NCBI RefSeq assembly: GCF_010671595.1
Contig: NZ_JAABOP010000001.1
Coordinates: forward strand, 1,302,001-1,366,000
Reading direction: 5' to 3'
Origin: Muriicola jejuensis
GTDB taxonomy: Bacteria > Bacteroidota > Bacteroidia > Flavobacteriales > Flavobacteriaceae
Length of the DNA stretch: 64,000 nt
The notes beneath the pieces are model-generated. The model saw only the letters and a list, made by a program, of their open reading frames with translations, did no database searches and had not been told where the DNA came from. Positions 16,577 to 24,368 of the stretch are shown here, one piece after another. Position 1 is the stretch's first letter. Every line of letters begins with the position of its first letter. Both the position numbers and the translations under genes were made by a program.

Positions 16577-17359
16577 ATGGAGAAAAGAATCATCATGTTG
16601 GTTGGGGATTGGTATTACCCTAAAATGGTATACCACAGCCTGGCATCTGAATTCAATATTGAGCATATCATCGTGGACAGGGGGGAGAGTACCCGTAAAT
16701 TATTAAGACGAAGGATCAAACGACTGGGTCTTCTTCACGTGATTGGTCAGGTATTATTCAGAATCCTGGTGGTTTCCCAATTGAACAGAAGATCAAAAGG
16801 ACGATTTCAGGAGATCCTGGACGCAAACGGAATCCGGGAGAGGGACTACGAGCCTGAGAAAACCACAAAGGTGAATACGATCAATTCTGAAGAAGGACGA
16901 AATCTATTGAAAAGGTTAAACCCTGATATTGTGGTGATTGTCACTACCCGAATTCTATCCAAAAAGACCCTGAATACCATCAATGCCAGATTCATCAATA
17001 TTCACTCGGGAATAACCCCATTATACAGAGGACTACACGGTGCCTATTGGGCACTTATAAATGATGACAGGGAAAACTGTGGGGTGACCGTTCACTTGGT
17101 AGATGAAGGGATTGATACTGGCAATATCTTATATCAAGATAATATTACCAATGAAATTACCCCACGGGATAATTTTATGACCTATACTTATCTTCAATTG
17201 GCAAAAGCCATACCTCTCCTAAAAAGATCTATTCGGGATATTCAATCAAATAGTCTGAAGACAAAAGCTAATACCAAAAAAGAAATAAACAATAGGCTTT
17301 ATTACCACCCTACGTTGTGGTTTTATTTGTACAAAAGATGGATTAAAGGAGTAAAATGA
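16577..17359 (+). CDS. Formyltransferase-fold protein (methionyl-tRNA formyltransferase-like, N10-formyl-THF type)
   Basis: The central segment FINIHSGITPLYRG carries the Asn and His of the formyltransferase catalytic triad (NxHxSxxPxxRG family motif), and HLVDEGIDTGNI supplies the Asp. The fold is that of Fmt/PurN/ArnA-N domains, which transfer a formyl group from N10-formyltetrahydrofolate. At 260 residues it lacks the C-terminal tRNA-binding domain of Fmt, and its N-terminal 100 residues (EKRIIMLVGDWYYP) are unlike Fmt. It is more like sugar-amine formyltransferases or stand-alone enzymes of surface polysaccharide pathways. Start: a TTG lies 9 bp upstream, but ATG at 16577 gives the natural beginning of the Rossmann strand. 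It is divergent from GH16 and ends at a terminator. Confidence 0.78.
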   Translation: MEKRIIMLVGDWYYPKMVYHSLASEFNIEHIIVDRGESTRKLLRRRIKRLGLLHVIGQVLFRILVVSQLNRRSKGRFQEILDANGIRERDYEPEKTTKVNTINSEEGRNLLKRLNPDIVVIVTTRILSKKTLNTINARFINIHSGITPLYRGLHGAYWALINDDRENCGVTVHLVDEGIDTGNILYQDNITNEITPRDNFMTYTYLQLAKAIPLLKRSIRDIQSNSLKTKANTKKEINNRLYYHPTLWFYLYKRWIKGVK

Positions 17360-17390
17360 ATTCGGATATATTCTATATTTTCTCATGAGG

Positions 17391-17415
17391 ATTGTTCCGT
17401 CGGAACAATTTTTAT
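17391..17415 (+). terminator. Rho-independent terminator between formyltransferase and hemG
   Basis: Stem ATTGTTC / GAACAAT around CGTCG is followed by a T-rich run. It stands 31 bases after the formyltransferase stop and 13 bases before the convergent hemG stop, so it probably serves the + strand gene and perhaps both. Confidence 0.8.
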
Positions 17416-17422
17416 TCCAGGA

Positions 17423-17950
17423 TCACAAACCGGCCAGTCGTTTTCCAAAGGCCTCAACCTTTTCCCAGTTGGTGTATTCCTTCACCGTTGTAGGATCGGT
17501 GGGGCCTTTGGTCATCCACATGATGAGTCGGATCATGGTGCGGTCAAAGAAGGAATAGCGGGGATAATCGAGCATCCCTGCAAAGGTTTCTGCCATATCG
17601 GGTCTCCAGGAAATCTTCTTAAAGAACTTAACCACGTAGGGGTTGGTTTCCGGATTGCTTTTTTCCGGCTTGCGGGCCACCAGATTTACAGAGAAAAAGG
17701 CGGTTTTTTTGGATTCCAGTTCCTCTTGCCGTGTATTGATCAGTTCGACGATCTTTTTGTCGTGCACCCCGTAACGGATGCTCGCGCCTAGGATTATCTT
17801 GTCATAAGGTGCGAGGTCCCCGTCAAAGTCCTCGATATTGATGAGATCAATAGACTGACCATTTCCCTGGATTACCTTTTGTAATTTTTCGCATATTTTA
17901 CGTGTATGGCCATCCACGGTGGCGTATATCAGGGCGGTTTTATGTTTCAT
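17423..17950 (-). CDS. hemG: Menaquinone-dependent protoporphyrinogen IX dehydrogenase (flavodoxin fold)
   Basis: The 175-residue length and the flavodoxin-type N-terminus (ALIYATVDGHTRKIC, FMN phosphate loop) match HemG. Further HemG-like segments are ILGASIRYGVHDKKI, FFSVNLVARKPEKS with NPYVVKFF, and DYPRYSFFDRTMIRLIMWMT. HemG oxidises protoporphyrinogen IX to protoporphyrin IX in haem synthesis, passing electrons from FMN to menaquinone at the inner membrane face. The segment following DRTMIRLIMWMT probably makes the membrane contact. No other haem gene is adjacent. It is transcribed alone, away from the tRNA gene. Confidence is high for the family and good for the gene name. Confidence 0.88.
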   Translation of the reverse strand: MKHKTALIYATVDGHTRKICEKLQKVIQGNGQSIDLINIEDFDGDLAPYDKIILGASIRYGVHDKKIVELINTRQEELESKKTAFFSVNLVARKPEKSNPETNPYVVKFFKKISWRPDMAETFAGMLDYPRYSFFDRTMIRLIMWMTKGPTDPTTVKEYTNWEKVEAFGKRLAGL

Positions 17951-18126
17951 ATCTTAAAAGGATCTATAAGATGGATCTTGAAATTCTGACTAAGCGAGCC
18001 CTAAGCTACTGTTTTTTGATCTTTTATCTGCGCTGCAAACCCTTTCTTGCGATAGAATAAGGGCAATTTTGTTGAGTGTTCGGTATTGCAGCATCCCAAA
18101 ATAAGTAGTAATATTGCAGTCCCCTT

Positions 18127-18173
18127 CCAGAAGCAGAGCAAAGCCTGCCTGCGGCAGACAGGCTCGCTTCTGG
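18127..18173. repeat. REP-like composite hairpin upstream of the tRNA gene
   Basis: An outer 8-bp inverted repeat (CCAGAAGC / GCTTCTGG) encloses an inner imperfect palindrome at 18143-18163 (GCCTGCCTGC / GCAGACAGGC, one mismatch). Together they form a 47-nt strongly folding unit in the hemG-tRNA gap. Its GC-rich CCTGC/GCAGG core looks like dispersed REP-type repeats, but only one copy is seen here. Short reading frames across it are not credible genes. The rest of 17951-18218 shows nothing clear. Confidence 0.6.
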
Positions 18174-18218
18174 ATAGATAACCGAATACCATAGTTCTTC
18201 ACATAATGATATTTCAAT

Positions 18219-18292
18219 GGTCCTATAGCTCAGCTGGTTAGAGCACCTGACTCATAATCAGGGGGTCCCTGGTTCGAGCCCAGGTGGGACCA
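18219..18292 (+). tRNA. tRNA with anticodon CAT (elongator Met or lysidine-modified Ile2)
   Basis: A 74-nt cloverleaf can be drawn by eye. Acceptor arms GGTCCTA / TGGGACC pair with discriminator A at 18292; the D arm contains AGCTCAGCTGGTTAGAGC; the anticodon stem CCTGA / TCAGG flanks loop CTCATAA; the T arm CCTGG / CCAGG flanks TTCGAGC. CCA is not encoded. The first base pair is G-C, so it is not initiator tRNA. CAT can be elongator methionine or isoleucine-2 after lysidine modification, and I cannot decide between them. Its 3' 28 bases are part of the island attachment core, so the 3' half seen here was supplied by integration and still keeps the tRNA intact. Confidence 0.93.
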
Positions 18293-18293
18293 C
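18265..18293 (+). repeat. attL core: left copy of the 29-bp tRNA 3'-end direct repeat
   Basis: The 29 bases from 18265 to 18293 (starting GTCCCTGGTT, ending GGTGGGACCAC) recur without mismatch at 48381-48409. The flanking bases differ on both sides. The core covers the T arm and acceptor 3' strand of the tRNA, the standard crossover target of tyrosine integrases. Confidence 0.93.
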
Positions 18294-18301
18294 TTAGTAA
18301 G

Positions 18302-18335
18302 AAATCCAGTCTATTTGAAACGGCTGGATTTTTTT
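18302..18335 (+). terminator. Element-borne terminator behind the tRNA
   Basis: Stem AAATCCAG / CTGGATTT with a 14-nt loop followed by a T-run. It lies 10 bases after the tRNA, just inside the island, so it replaces the native tRNA terminator displaced to the right end (48421-48451). Confidence 0.8.
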
Positions 18336-18429
18336 GTTTAATGCAATGTCTTTCAGTGAATTAATTGCACTGATTGCACTAACTGCACTTTCCAGAAAAG
18401 TCAACTTGTCAACTTTTTAAGGCAAAAAA

Positions 18430-18506
18430 TAGGTGTACAATTCGGGTACCCTATCCTAAAAATTAGGTGTACCATTAGCGATTTTAACACTTTTAGGTGT
18501 ACCATT
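18430..18506 (+). repeat. Three direct repeats, probable integrase arm-type sites
   Basis: TAGGTGTACAATT at 18430, TAGGTGTACCATT at 18464 and TAGGTGTACCATT at 18494 are spaced 34 and 30 bp apart, roughly three helical turns. A looser fourth (GTGTGCCAATT) begins at 18521. The first copy continues into a block that is repeated near the right end at 48321. Position between attL and the integrase gene suits arm-type binding sites, and the last two could also be operators for the integrase promoter. The rest of the 18336-18555 gap contains TTGCACT-like repeats at 18365-18389. Confidence 0.65.
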
Positions 18507-18555
18507 TTTTGTAATGAATTGTGTGCCAATTGTTTAACACTTAAATCAATTGGTC

Positions 18556-19764
18556 ATGAAACAAAAAACACTATCAATCCTATTCTACCTACAGAAAGTT
18601 AGAACGAACAAATCAGGCGTCTGTCCTATCCGTTGCAGAATAACCTATCTAGGAAAGCGAAAAGAGTTCACTACAGGGGAGTTTATTAGTCCAAGACAAT
18701 GGATGTCCAAAAAGCAAAAAGCATCTCCTGGAGAGCTTAAAAATGAGCAGATCAACCTGCAATTGGAGATCATTGCCTCTAACCTTAAGAAAGAGTTTTT
18801 ACAGGTACAATTGCAAAAGGAAGATTTTAGCGTACAGGACATCTATGATGCTTACTTCAAAGTAACTGAGAAACGAAAAGAGGCTTACGTAATAGATTAT
18901 TTTCAGGAGTTTTTACAAAAGCAAAGGAGACTTATTGGAATAGACCTGCAACTAGGAACCTGGAAGAAATTTAATTATGCCCATAAGCAAGCAAGGGATT
19001 ACATTAAATGGAAGTTTGGTCAGCATGATCTCCCCATGAAAGAACTTAATCTACAGTTCTTACATGATTTTGAGTACTACCTGAAGACAGAGCGAAGCCA
19101 AAGTCAGATTACCATTAACAAGTGCATTCAACGCTTTAGAAAACCTATTAGGATTGCAGTTGCCGAAGAATATATTAAGCAAGACCCTTTTATGCTCTAC
19201 AAACCAGGAAGAGTAAAAAAGGAGGTCGTTTTCCTTACCCAGGAAGAGTTGACGGTATTTGAAAACCATACATTTAAACAGCCTCGGTTGGAACTGGTTA
19301 AGAACCTTTTTGTTTTCTGTTGCTATACAGGACTGCCCTATAATGAAATGGCCAATTTGAGGCAAGAACACCTCGTAAATGGATTTGATGGAAATCAGTG
19401 GATTAAAATGAAACGAGGAAAAACAGGAAAGTTGGTTTCTGTTCCACTTTTACCTAAAGCTAAAACCCTTCTATATTTATATCAGAATGACTCAGAGTTT
19501 CTACTTCCCAGAATTAGCAACCAAAAGATCAATTCCTATCTGAAGGAAATTGCAGGTATTTTGGGCATTAAGAAAAGAATTACCCATCATACAGCCAGAA
19601 AAACTTTTGCCTCTATAGTGCTTCTAAACAATAATGTTTCCATGGAGATTGTTAGTGAACTGTTAGGACATTCCAGTATCAAGATCACTCAGGAATATTA
19701 TGGTAAAATTGTTCAGAAGAGAGTGAGTGAGGAGATGAGGAGGATTGCTAAGGAATTGAAATAA
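18556..19764 (+). CDS. Tyrosine recombinase/integrase (CTnDOT-like)
   Basis: 402 residues with the three-part layout of Bacteroidota integrases: N-terminal arm-binding domain (SILFYLQKVRTNKSG to WMSKKQKASPG), a SAM-like core-binding domain, and the C-terminal catalytic domain. Catalytic residues visible are K in KRGKTGK, H and R in HHTARKTF, H in LGHSSIKIT and the nucleophile Y in QEYYGKI. The first catalytic arginine is replaced (CYTGLPYNEM where TGLRY is typical); loss of this Arg is known in IntDOT relatives. ATG at 18556 is preferred over a TTG two codons upstream. The gene is next to attL and should integrate and excise the island at the tRNA. Confidence 0.93.
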   Translation: MKQKTLSILFYLQKVRTNKSGVCPIRCRITYLGKRKEFTTGEFISPRQWMSKKQKASPGELKNEQINLQLEIIASNLKKEFLQVQLQKEDFSVQDIYDAYFKVTEKRKEAYVIDYFQEFLQKQRRLIGIDLQLGTWKKFNYAHKQARDYIKWKFGQHDLPMKELNLQFLHDFEYYLKTERSQSQITINKCIQRFRKPIRIAVAEEYIKQDPFMLYKPGRVKKEVVFLTQEELTVFENHTFKQPRLELVKNLFVFCCYTGLPYNEMANLRQEHLVNGFDGNQWIKMKRGKTGKLVSVPLLPKAKTLLYLYQNDSEFLLPRISNQKINSYLKEIAGILGIKKRITHHTARKTFASIVLLNNNVSMEIVSELLGHSSIKITQEYYGKIVQKRVSEEMRRIAKELK

Positions 19765-19977
19765 CTATATTTTGAAGTATTATAGACACCACTAGTAGAA
19801 TATTTGTATAATATGTTCGTTTGAAAATTATTCGAAGATTGCTTTGGACTATAGTTTATACTCTATAATCACCAGAACCAGGATGATCCTTTGAGATAAG
19901 TGTCATAAAGGATTGATTTATAAATAGCGAATTTTGTTATTAATGCCTCTCTATACCTCTTAAAGACTCCAAATCCT

Positions 19978-22107
19978 ATGAGTTTACAAGTACCTAAATC
20001 CAGTTTATTAACTATCCTCTATTCAATATTACTATTGATTAGTTGTAGTAAAAATTCAGAAGATCCGAATACAAACCCGAACACCCCTAATCAATCCCAG
20101 TCGTTTGAAATATCTGGATCTGTTTCAAAAGGTAGTTTCGTTGCTGGATCATCCTTAACATTTTTCGAAATCGATGATGAACTAAATCAAACAGGAAGAA
20201 GTTTCTCAACAAATATTGATGACGATTTTGGTAATTATGAGCTAAGTGCCACAGGGATAGCTGAAGCATATGCACGAGTTACAGGAGAGGGCTTTTATTG
20301 GAACGAGGTTACTAATGAAAATACACAAAACAGGATATCTCTTGTGGCGTTATCTAAATTTAATAATTCAATAAATGTGAATATTCTTACCCATATGGAA
20401 GCAGATAGGGTAAGATATCTATACCTTGAGGAAGGTCTTACTTTTGATGAATCCAAGGAACAAGCATTAAACGAAATTTTAGAGGCCTTCGATATAAGCT
20501 CCCCCATAAACCTCACAAATGCTGAAGAATTCAGCTTCGTTAAAGGAGATGAAACAAGTAAAATACTCTTAGTCCTTTCTGCAGTGATACAGGGAAATAG
20601 AAGTGTTAGTGAAGTTTCTGTTTTACTTAGTAAGCTAGCATTGGAGTTCAAGAATAATGGCAATATTGTTGACCAGGAGATAATAGATGATATAGCAGGA
20701 CAATTAAGATTTTTGGATAAGGAAAACTTAATTCAAAATGTCCTAAATAAATACTCAAGAGCTTACCCTAATTTGACAGCGGAGTCATTTCAAAGCAGTT
20801 ATTTGGATAGCATAAAAAAACCTAATGGTAAATTTCTTAGTGACCTGGACTTGGATGGAATTACCGATGATATTGATCAATGCCCCGATTCATCACCTGG
20901 TGAAGCAGTAAGTTCTACAGGCTGTGCAGAATCTCAATTAGATACAGATCAGGATGGGATTACCGACGATATTGATCAGTGTGAAAATACAGATCCAGGT
21001 CTTGAAGTCAATCAACAAGGATGTGCTGCAAATCAGAGGGATACCGACGGTGATGGTGTATTAGATTCAGAAGATCAGTGCCCCGATACTATTGTTGGAT
21101 CTGAGGTAAATGCCCAAGGTTGTGCGGCTGATCAGAGGGATACGGACGGAGATGGGGTATTAGATTCTCTAGATCTTTGTCCTGGTACAACATGGCAAGG
21201 AGATGGTATTGATGCTGATGGTTGTGCTCCAGATCAAAGGGATACCGACGGTGATGGTGTATTAGATTCTCAAGATCAGTGTCCAGGAACACCTATAGGT
21301 ACTGAAGTGAACGCAACAGGATGTGATGACTATATCTATAAAGATGTAAATGGAATTACAATAAAGGCCAGAGAATATGCTCTTATCAATGACAGGAAAA
21401 TAATTGATGGTAAGGAATATGTCGTAGTTGATGAAAGTACACTCAGGCAAATGATCGCATCTGGGGAGGATGTCACATTGGCTGTTACCACTTTTGTGAC
21501 TTCAATGTCAGGTCTATTTCAGAATAACGCGGAATTTAATTTGGACATAAGTAATTGGGACGTATCCAATGTTAATGACATGTTTGATATGTTCAATGGC
21601 GCTACTGCTTTTAATCAGCCTATTGGAGTTTGGGATGTATCTAAAGTTGTAAATATGCAAGGTATGTTCCAAAACGCGCACTCTTTCAACCAGCCAATAG
21701 GCTCCTGGAATGTTTCGAATGTTCAGTATATGTATATCATGTTTGAGCGAGCATATTCATTTAATCAACCCATTGACTCCTGGAATGTTTCTAATGTTAT
21801 AGGCATGGAGGCAATGTTCGGAAGCGCAACATCATTTAATCAACCTCTCAATAGTTGGGATACTAGTTCTGTTACATCTATGGCATTTATGTTTATCGGA
21901 GCAGAATCATTTAACCAAGACTTGTCCAATTGGAATACGGCTTCCGTATATACCATGGATAGTATGTTTAATGGGGCACTTCTATTTAATCAAAATCTTT
22001 CAAGTTGGTGTGTAGAGTTAATACAAAGTGAACCTTCAAATTTTTCCAGTAACAGTAGTCTTGAAGCTGCTAATAAACCTATATGGGGAACCTGTCCAGG
22101 GGGATAA
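19978..22107 (+). CDS. Surface lipoprotein with thrombospondin type-3 repeats and BspA-like (DUF285) repeats
   Basis: The signal peptide ends in lipobox LLISC near residue 23. Residues about 40-280 form an unassigned domain found in lipoproteins of this kind (ISGSVSKGSFVAGSS). Residues 289-449 hold five calcium-binding TSP3 repeats (DTDGDGVLDSEDQCPD type) with paired cysteines. Residues about 500-700 hold six to seven BspA/DUF285 repeats of the form MFNGATAFNQPIGVWDVS. DUF285 repeats make leucine-rich-like solenoids and are often adhesive. It is likely displayed on the outer membrane. The gene has its own 213-bp upstream gap after the integrase, so it is a cargo gene. I see no C-terminal type IX sorting domain. 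Its role in the island is not evident; adhesion or phage-receptor masking are only guesses. Confidence 0.85.
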   Translation: MSLQVPKSSLLTILYSILLLISCSKNSEDPNTNPNTPNQSQSFEISGSVSKGSFVAGSSLTFFEIDDELNQTGRSFSTNIDDDFGNYELSATGIAEAYARVTGEGFYWNEVTNENTQNRISLVALSKFNNSINVNILTHMEADRVRYLYLEEGLTFDESKEQALNEILEAFDISSPINLTNAEEFSFVKGDETSKILLVLSAVIQGNRSVSEVSVLLSKLALEFKNNGNIVDQEIIDDIAGQLRFLDKENLIQNVLNKYSRAYPNLTAESFQSSYLDSIKKPNGKFLSDLDLDGITDDIDQCPDSSPGEAVSSTGCAESQLDTDQDGITDDIDQCENTDPGLEVNQQGCAANQRDTDGDGVLDSEDQCPDTIVGSEVNAQGCAADQRDTDGDGVLDSLDLCPGTTWQGDGIDADGCAPDQRDTDGDGVLDSQDQCPGTPIGTEVNATGCDDYIYKDVNGITIKAREYALINDRKIIDGKEYVVVDESTLRQMIASGEDVTLAVTTFVTSMSGLFQNNAEFNLDISNWDVSNVNDMFDMFNGATAFNQPIGVWDVSKVVNMQGMFQNAHSFNQPIGSWNVSNVQYMYIMFERAYSFNQPIDSWNVSNVIGMEAMFGSATSFNQPLNSWDTSSVTSMAFMFIGAESFNQDLSNWNTASVYTMDSMFNGALLFNQNLSSWCVELIQSEPSNFSSNSSLEAANKPIWGTCPGG
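20842..21324 (+). repeat. Tandem TSP3-encoding DNA repeats, about 100-bp period
   Basis: Five in-frame units. The last three share near-identical DNA such as GATACCGACGGTGATGGTGT at 21041 and 21241, with a three-base variant at 21140. The nucleotide identity is higher than needed for the protein, suggesting recent expansion or conversion. This stretch can change in unit number by recombination. Confidence 0.75.
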
Positions 22108-22136
22108 TATTTAAGGATTTTAAATTCATACGTTTC

Positions 22137-22163
22137 CCGTACCTCTTACCGGTGCGGATTTTT
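22137..22163. terminator. Hairpin between convergent lipoprotein and WYL genes
   Basis: Stem CCGTACC / GGTGCGG (one G-T pair) around a 7-nt loop, followed by ATTTTT. It overlaps the last codons of the WYL gene and is placed to stop transcription of the + strand lipoprotein gene. Confidence 0.55.
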
Positions 22164-23126
22164 ATCTATTATTATTTTTGATATTAGTCCATTGAATTTG
22201 TTTGAGATATACACTTTTAAACTTTCTGGTTGTTCCAAAATAATATCTCCGAGACCTGCAACAATTACCTTTATCAAGTCATAGTTGGGCACAAGGAGAT
22301 ATGTGACCAATGTATAGGTCATTTCCTTCTTCTCTGCAAAGTTCAACAGCACCTTGGTTTCATTGGTTATATTTTGAGTGAAATGAAGTTTTTTTGCTTT
22401 TAAATAATTTAGATAAAACGAAGAGACCCAGATTTTAATAAATTGTGGTTGGCCTTTTAAATCTTGGTAATTATAATCGTCCAATGGCTTGGCACTTCCA
22501 AGCCTTTTCTTGAAAAGCTCTATTTCTTCATCCGCATTAGGAACTCTATTCGGATCGAACTTTGCTAACAGCTTTAGATTGGACATTCGATCAATTCCAA
22601 AAGTTCTGAAGTTGTTTTCTGTTAAAGAGGGAACATAAGTGTGGAGGTGCCATTTGCTCTGATATTCCTTTAGCAACAGAGGGAATACACGCCATGTAAG
22701 AAATTCTGAGGTTTTTTTTGTTTTAGAGGTATACCCTTTATGGTCAAATTCGATTTCATAAAAATCATCTACCGCTTTAAAAAGATTCGGAAGCATTTCC
22801 ACCCCCCTTAACTGAGGTGTGGTAATCAGTCCATCTTCATTCTTCGTTTCTGGAAGTTTTGAAAGCTTCAAATAATCGTTGTACCTCTCCAACAGGTCTT
22901 CTTTATAGCCTGTGTTAACTAAAAGATACCCTCTGATCTTTGTGGGATTTTCTATCTCATACCCAAGATCTCTGAGGACTTTTATATCCCTGGCAATTGT
23001 TCTTGCACTTTCAATCAATCCACCCTTTTCCTCTATGTGACTTAATAATTCTGCAGATGACCGGGGCCTAACAGAGAGTAGATTCTTAATTAAAACAAGC
23101 CGCTCAATATTTGGGTATTTCGACAT
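22146..23126 (-). CDS. WYL-domain transcriptional regulator with N-terminal winged HTH
   Basis: 326 residues. The first 70 form a winged HTH of the HTH_11/DeoR type (VLIKNLLSVRPRSSAELLSHI, ARTIARDIKVLRDLGYEI, then wing GYLLVN). The rest matches the WYL plus C-terminal extension layout (FRTFGIDRMSNLKLL is the WYL-core-like segment with the conserved R). WYL regulators sense nucleic acids or nucleotides and often control anti-phage genes (BrxR, CapW). The gene diverges from the HAD gene pair across a 74-bp gap that holds a perfect dyad; a close copy of that dyad stands before 25361. It is therefore the likely repressor of both units and of itself. Confidence 0.88.
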   Translation of the reverse strand: MSKYPNIERLVLIKNLLSVRPRSSAELLSHIEEKGGLIESARTIARDIKVLRDLGYEIENPTKIRGYLLVNTGYKEDLLERYNDYLKLSKLPETKNEDGLITTPQLRGVEMLPNLFKAVDDFYEIEFDHKGYTSKTKKTSEFLTWRVFPLLLKEYQSKWHLHTYVPSLTENNFRTFGIDRMSNLKLLAKFDPNRVPNADEEIELFKKRLGSAKPLDDYNYQDLKGQPQFIKIWVSSFYLNYLKAKKLHFTQNITNETKVLLNFAEKKEMTYTLVTYLLVPNYDLIKVIVAGLGDIILEQPESLKVYISNKFNGLISKIIIDKNPHR

Positions 23127-23137
23127 AATAATTTAGG

Positions 23138-23172
23138 TAGACATGATTTGTCTAAGGTACAATTTAAGTTTG
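23138..23172 (+). promoter_or_regulatory. Putative WYL operator and -7 box, site 1
   Basis: A perfect 6-bp dyad with 5-bp spacer (TAGACATGATTTGTCTA, 23138-23154) is followed by TAAGTTTG (23165-23172), a good Bacteroidota -7 box, 29 bases before the ATG at 23201. The dyad begins 11 bp upstream of the WYL start codon, so bound protein could block both directions. Confidence 0.7.
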
Positions 23173-23200
23173 CAATGTAAACAAGGAAGTATCTAACCTC

Positions 23201-23668
23201 ATGAACAGGAAAAAGATAATTTATGTCAACATTGATGGTATCCTGGCAGAACTTGAGTCCAAGATGTTTCAACAAATAAAATCAATTGTACACAACCATA
23301 ATTACGAGTTTAGGTCCGCCATGTATGAAATGGTACCCCCAGCAGAAGGAGGTGTTCAAGCTGTGGAGTCTCTTTTGAATATAGAAGAGTTTAATGTCTA
23401 TTTCATTTCGACCCCTATTTGGGGAGATACCGACGCATGGTCAGAAAAGAAGGAATGGTTATGTCAGCTTTTTAAGTTGAAAAAGGTAAGGGGACGATTA
23501 ATTCTGAGTCATCAAAAACACTTATTAAGAGGAGACTATCTTATTGATCAGAGCTGGCAATATGGATCAAAGAATTTTCAAGGAGAGTGGATTCAAATTG
23601 GAGTTGACCCGCAATTCCCAAGATGGAAAGAGGTAATGAAATATTTGATGAGTCAAACATCGAATTAA
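23201..23668 (+). CDS. Degenerate HAD-like 5'(3')-deoxyribonucleotidase paralogue (catalytic Asp lost)
   Basis: 155 residues related throughout to the next gene: shared segments RLILSHQKHL, GDYLID, and a YFIST/YFLST strand. In active members motif I reads DxDG(V/T); here it reads VNIDGILAEL, so the nucleophilic first Asp is Asn, while the second Asp is kept. Motif IV of the neighbour is IDDR; here it is IDQS, so one metal-coordinating Asp is gone too. It is probably catalytically inactive and may act as a regulatory or heterodimer partner, or bind nucleotides. It is the first gene after the WYL operator. An active role cannot be excluded from sequence alone. Confidence 0.75.
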   Translation: MNRKKIIYVNIDGILAELESKMFQQIKSIVHNHNYEFRSAMYEMVPPAEGGVQAVESLLNIEEFNVYFISTPIWGDTDAWSEKKEWLCQLFKLKKVRGRLILSHQKHLLRGDYLIDQSWQYGSKNFQGEWIQIGVDPQFPRWKEVMKYLMSQTSN

Positions 23669-23695
23669 ATAATTAATATAACTACAAATTCAACT

Positions 23696-24157
23696 ATGAA
23701 AAAAATCATTTATATCGATATGGATGGGGTTATGGCAGACTTTGAAAAAGCCAGGTCAAATCATCCCTTATCGAGAACAACTCCCTTTAGGGGAAGACCC
23801 GATACCATCCCAGGTATTTACAAGGACCTAGTGCCTATTGAAGGAGCCATTGAAAGTGTAAACACACTATTGGATACCCCCAACTACGATGTCTACTTTC
23901 TCTCTACGGCTCCATGGGACAATCCGGAAGCATGGATGCACAAGAGACTCTGGATTGACAAGTATTTTGAAACCAGGAAGATCAGAAAACGATTGATCCT
24001 AAGCCACCAGAAGCATCTTATGATTGGTGACTATCTGATAGATGATAGAAGGTTCAATGGGGCGTCTGAGTTTAAGGGAAAATGGATCCACTTTGGGAGT
24101 AAGGATTACCCTGACTGGATGAGTGTTATGGATTATTTTGCTAATATTAACCAATAG
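23696..24157 (+). CDS. HAD-superfamily 5'(3')-deoxyribonucleotidase (NT5C-like)
   Basis: 153 residues with complete HAD motifs: motif I YIDMDGVMADF (nucleophile and acid/base Asp), motif II FLSTAPW, motif III K in RLILSHQKHL, motif IV YLIDDR. This is the layout of small 5'(3')-deoxyribonucleotidases, which remove phosphate from dNMPs and some NMPs. It stands 27 bp after its inactive paralogue and 9 bp before a small membrane protein, in a WYL-controlled unit. In a defence setting such an enzyme could lower nucleotide pools or process a signal nucleotide; that is inference. Complete catalytic set, so activity is expected. Confidence 0.82.
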   Translation: MKKIIYIDMDGVMADFEKARSNHPLSRTTPFRGRPDTIPGIYKDLVPIEGAIESVNTLLDTPNYDVYFLSTAPWDNPEAWMHKRLWIDKYFETRKIRKRLILSHQKHLMIGDYLIDDRRFNGASEFKGKWIHFGSKDYPDWMSVMDYFANINQ

Positions 24158-24166
24158 GTCTTATTT

Positions 24167-24352
24167 ATGGAATATTTGGTCTTTTATCTCGTTTCAGGTT
24201 TGTTTGTGAGTATTGTTATCTCGGAAATTTATAAGATTAAGTTGGATGAAGAAGACAAAGCGATTCTTAGCAATATAGATAGAGTGCTGTATATTATTAT
24301 CTGGCCTCTTATGATTTACTGGATTATAAAAGGATTGTTCACAGAATCTTAA
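24167..24352 (+). CDS. Small two-helix membrane protein
   Basis: 61 residues with two hydrophobic segments: EYLVFYLVSGLFVSIVISEI at the N-terminus and LYIIIWPLMIYWIIKGLF near the C-terminus, separated by a charged linker (KIKLDEEDKAILSNIDR). It begins 9 bp after the nucleotidase stop and 16 bp before the next start, so it belongs to the same unit. No family recognised. Its place in a putative defence unit would fit a membrane effector or an anchor, but nothing in the sequence proves it. Confidence 0.65.
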   Translation: MEYLVFYLVSGLFVSIVISEIYKIKLDEEDKAILSNIDRVLYIIIWPLMIYWIIKGLFTES

Positions 24353-24368
24353 AATAAAGAATTGTTCT

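Noticed and set aside
17990-18217. Two short minus-strand frames upstream of the tRNA
   Set aside because: They cross the REP-like palindrome (LPQAGFALLLEG) and have no gene-like composition.
20842-21324. Regular repeats that could suggest a CRISPR array
   Set aside because: The units are in-frame TSP3 protein repeats with no constant spacer pattern and no cas genes nearby. The Cas4-like DUF2779 protein is not part of a CRISPR locus.
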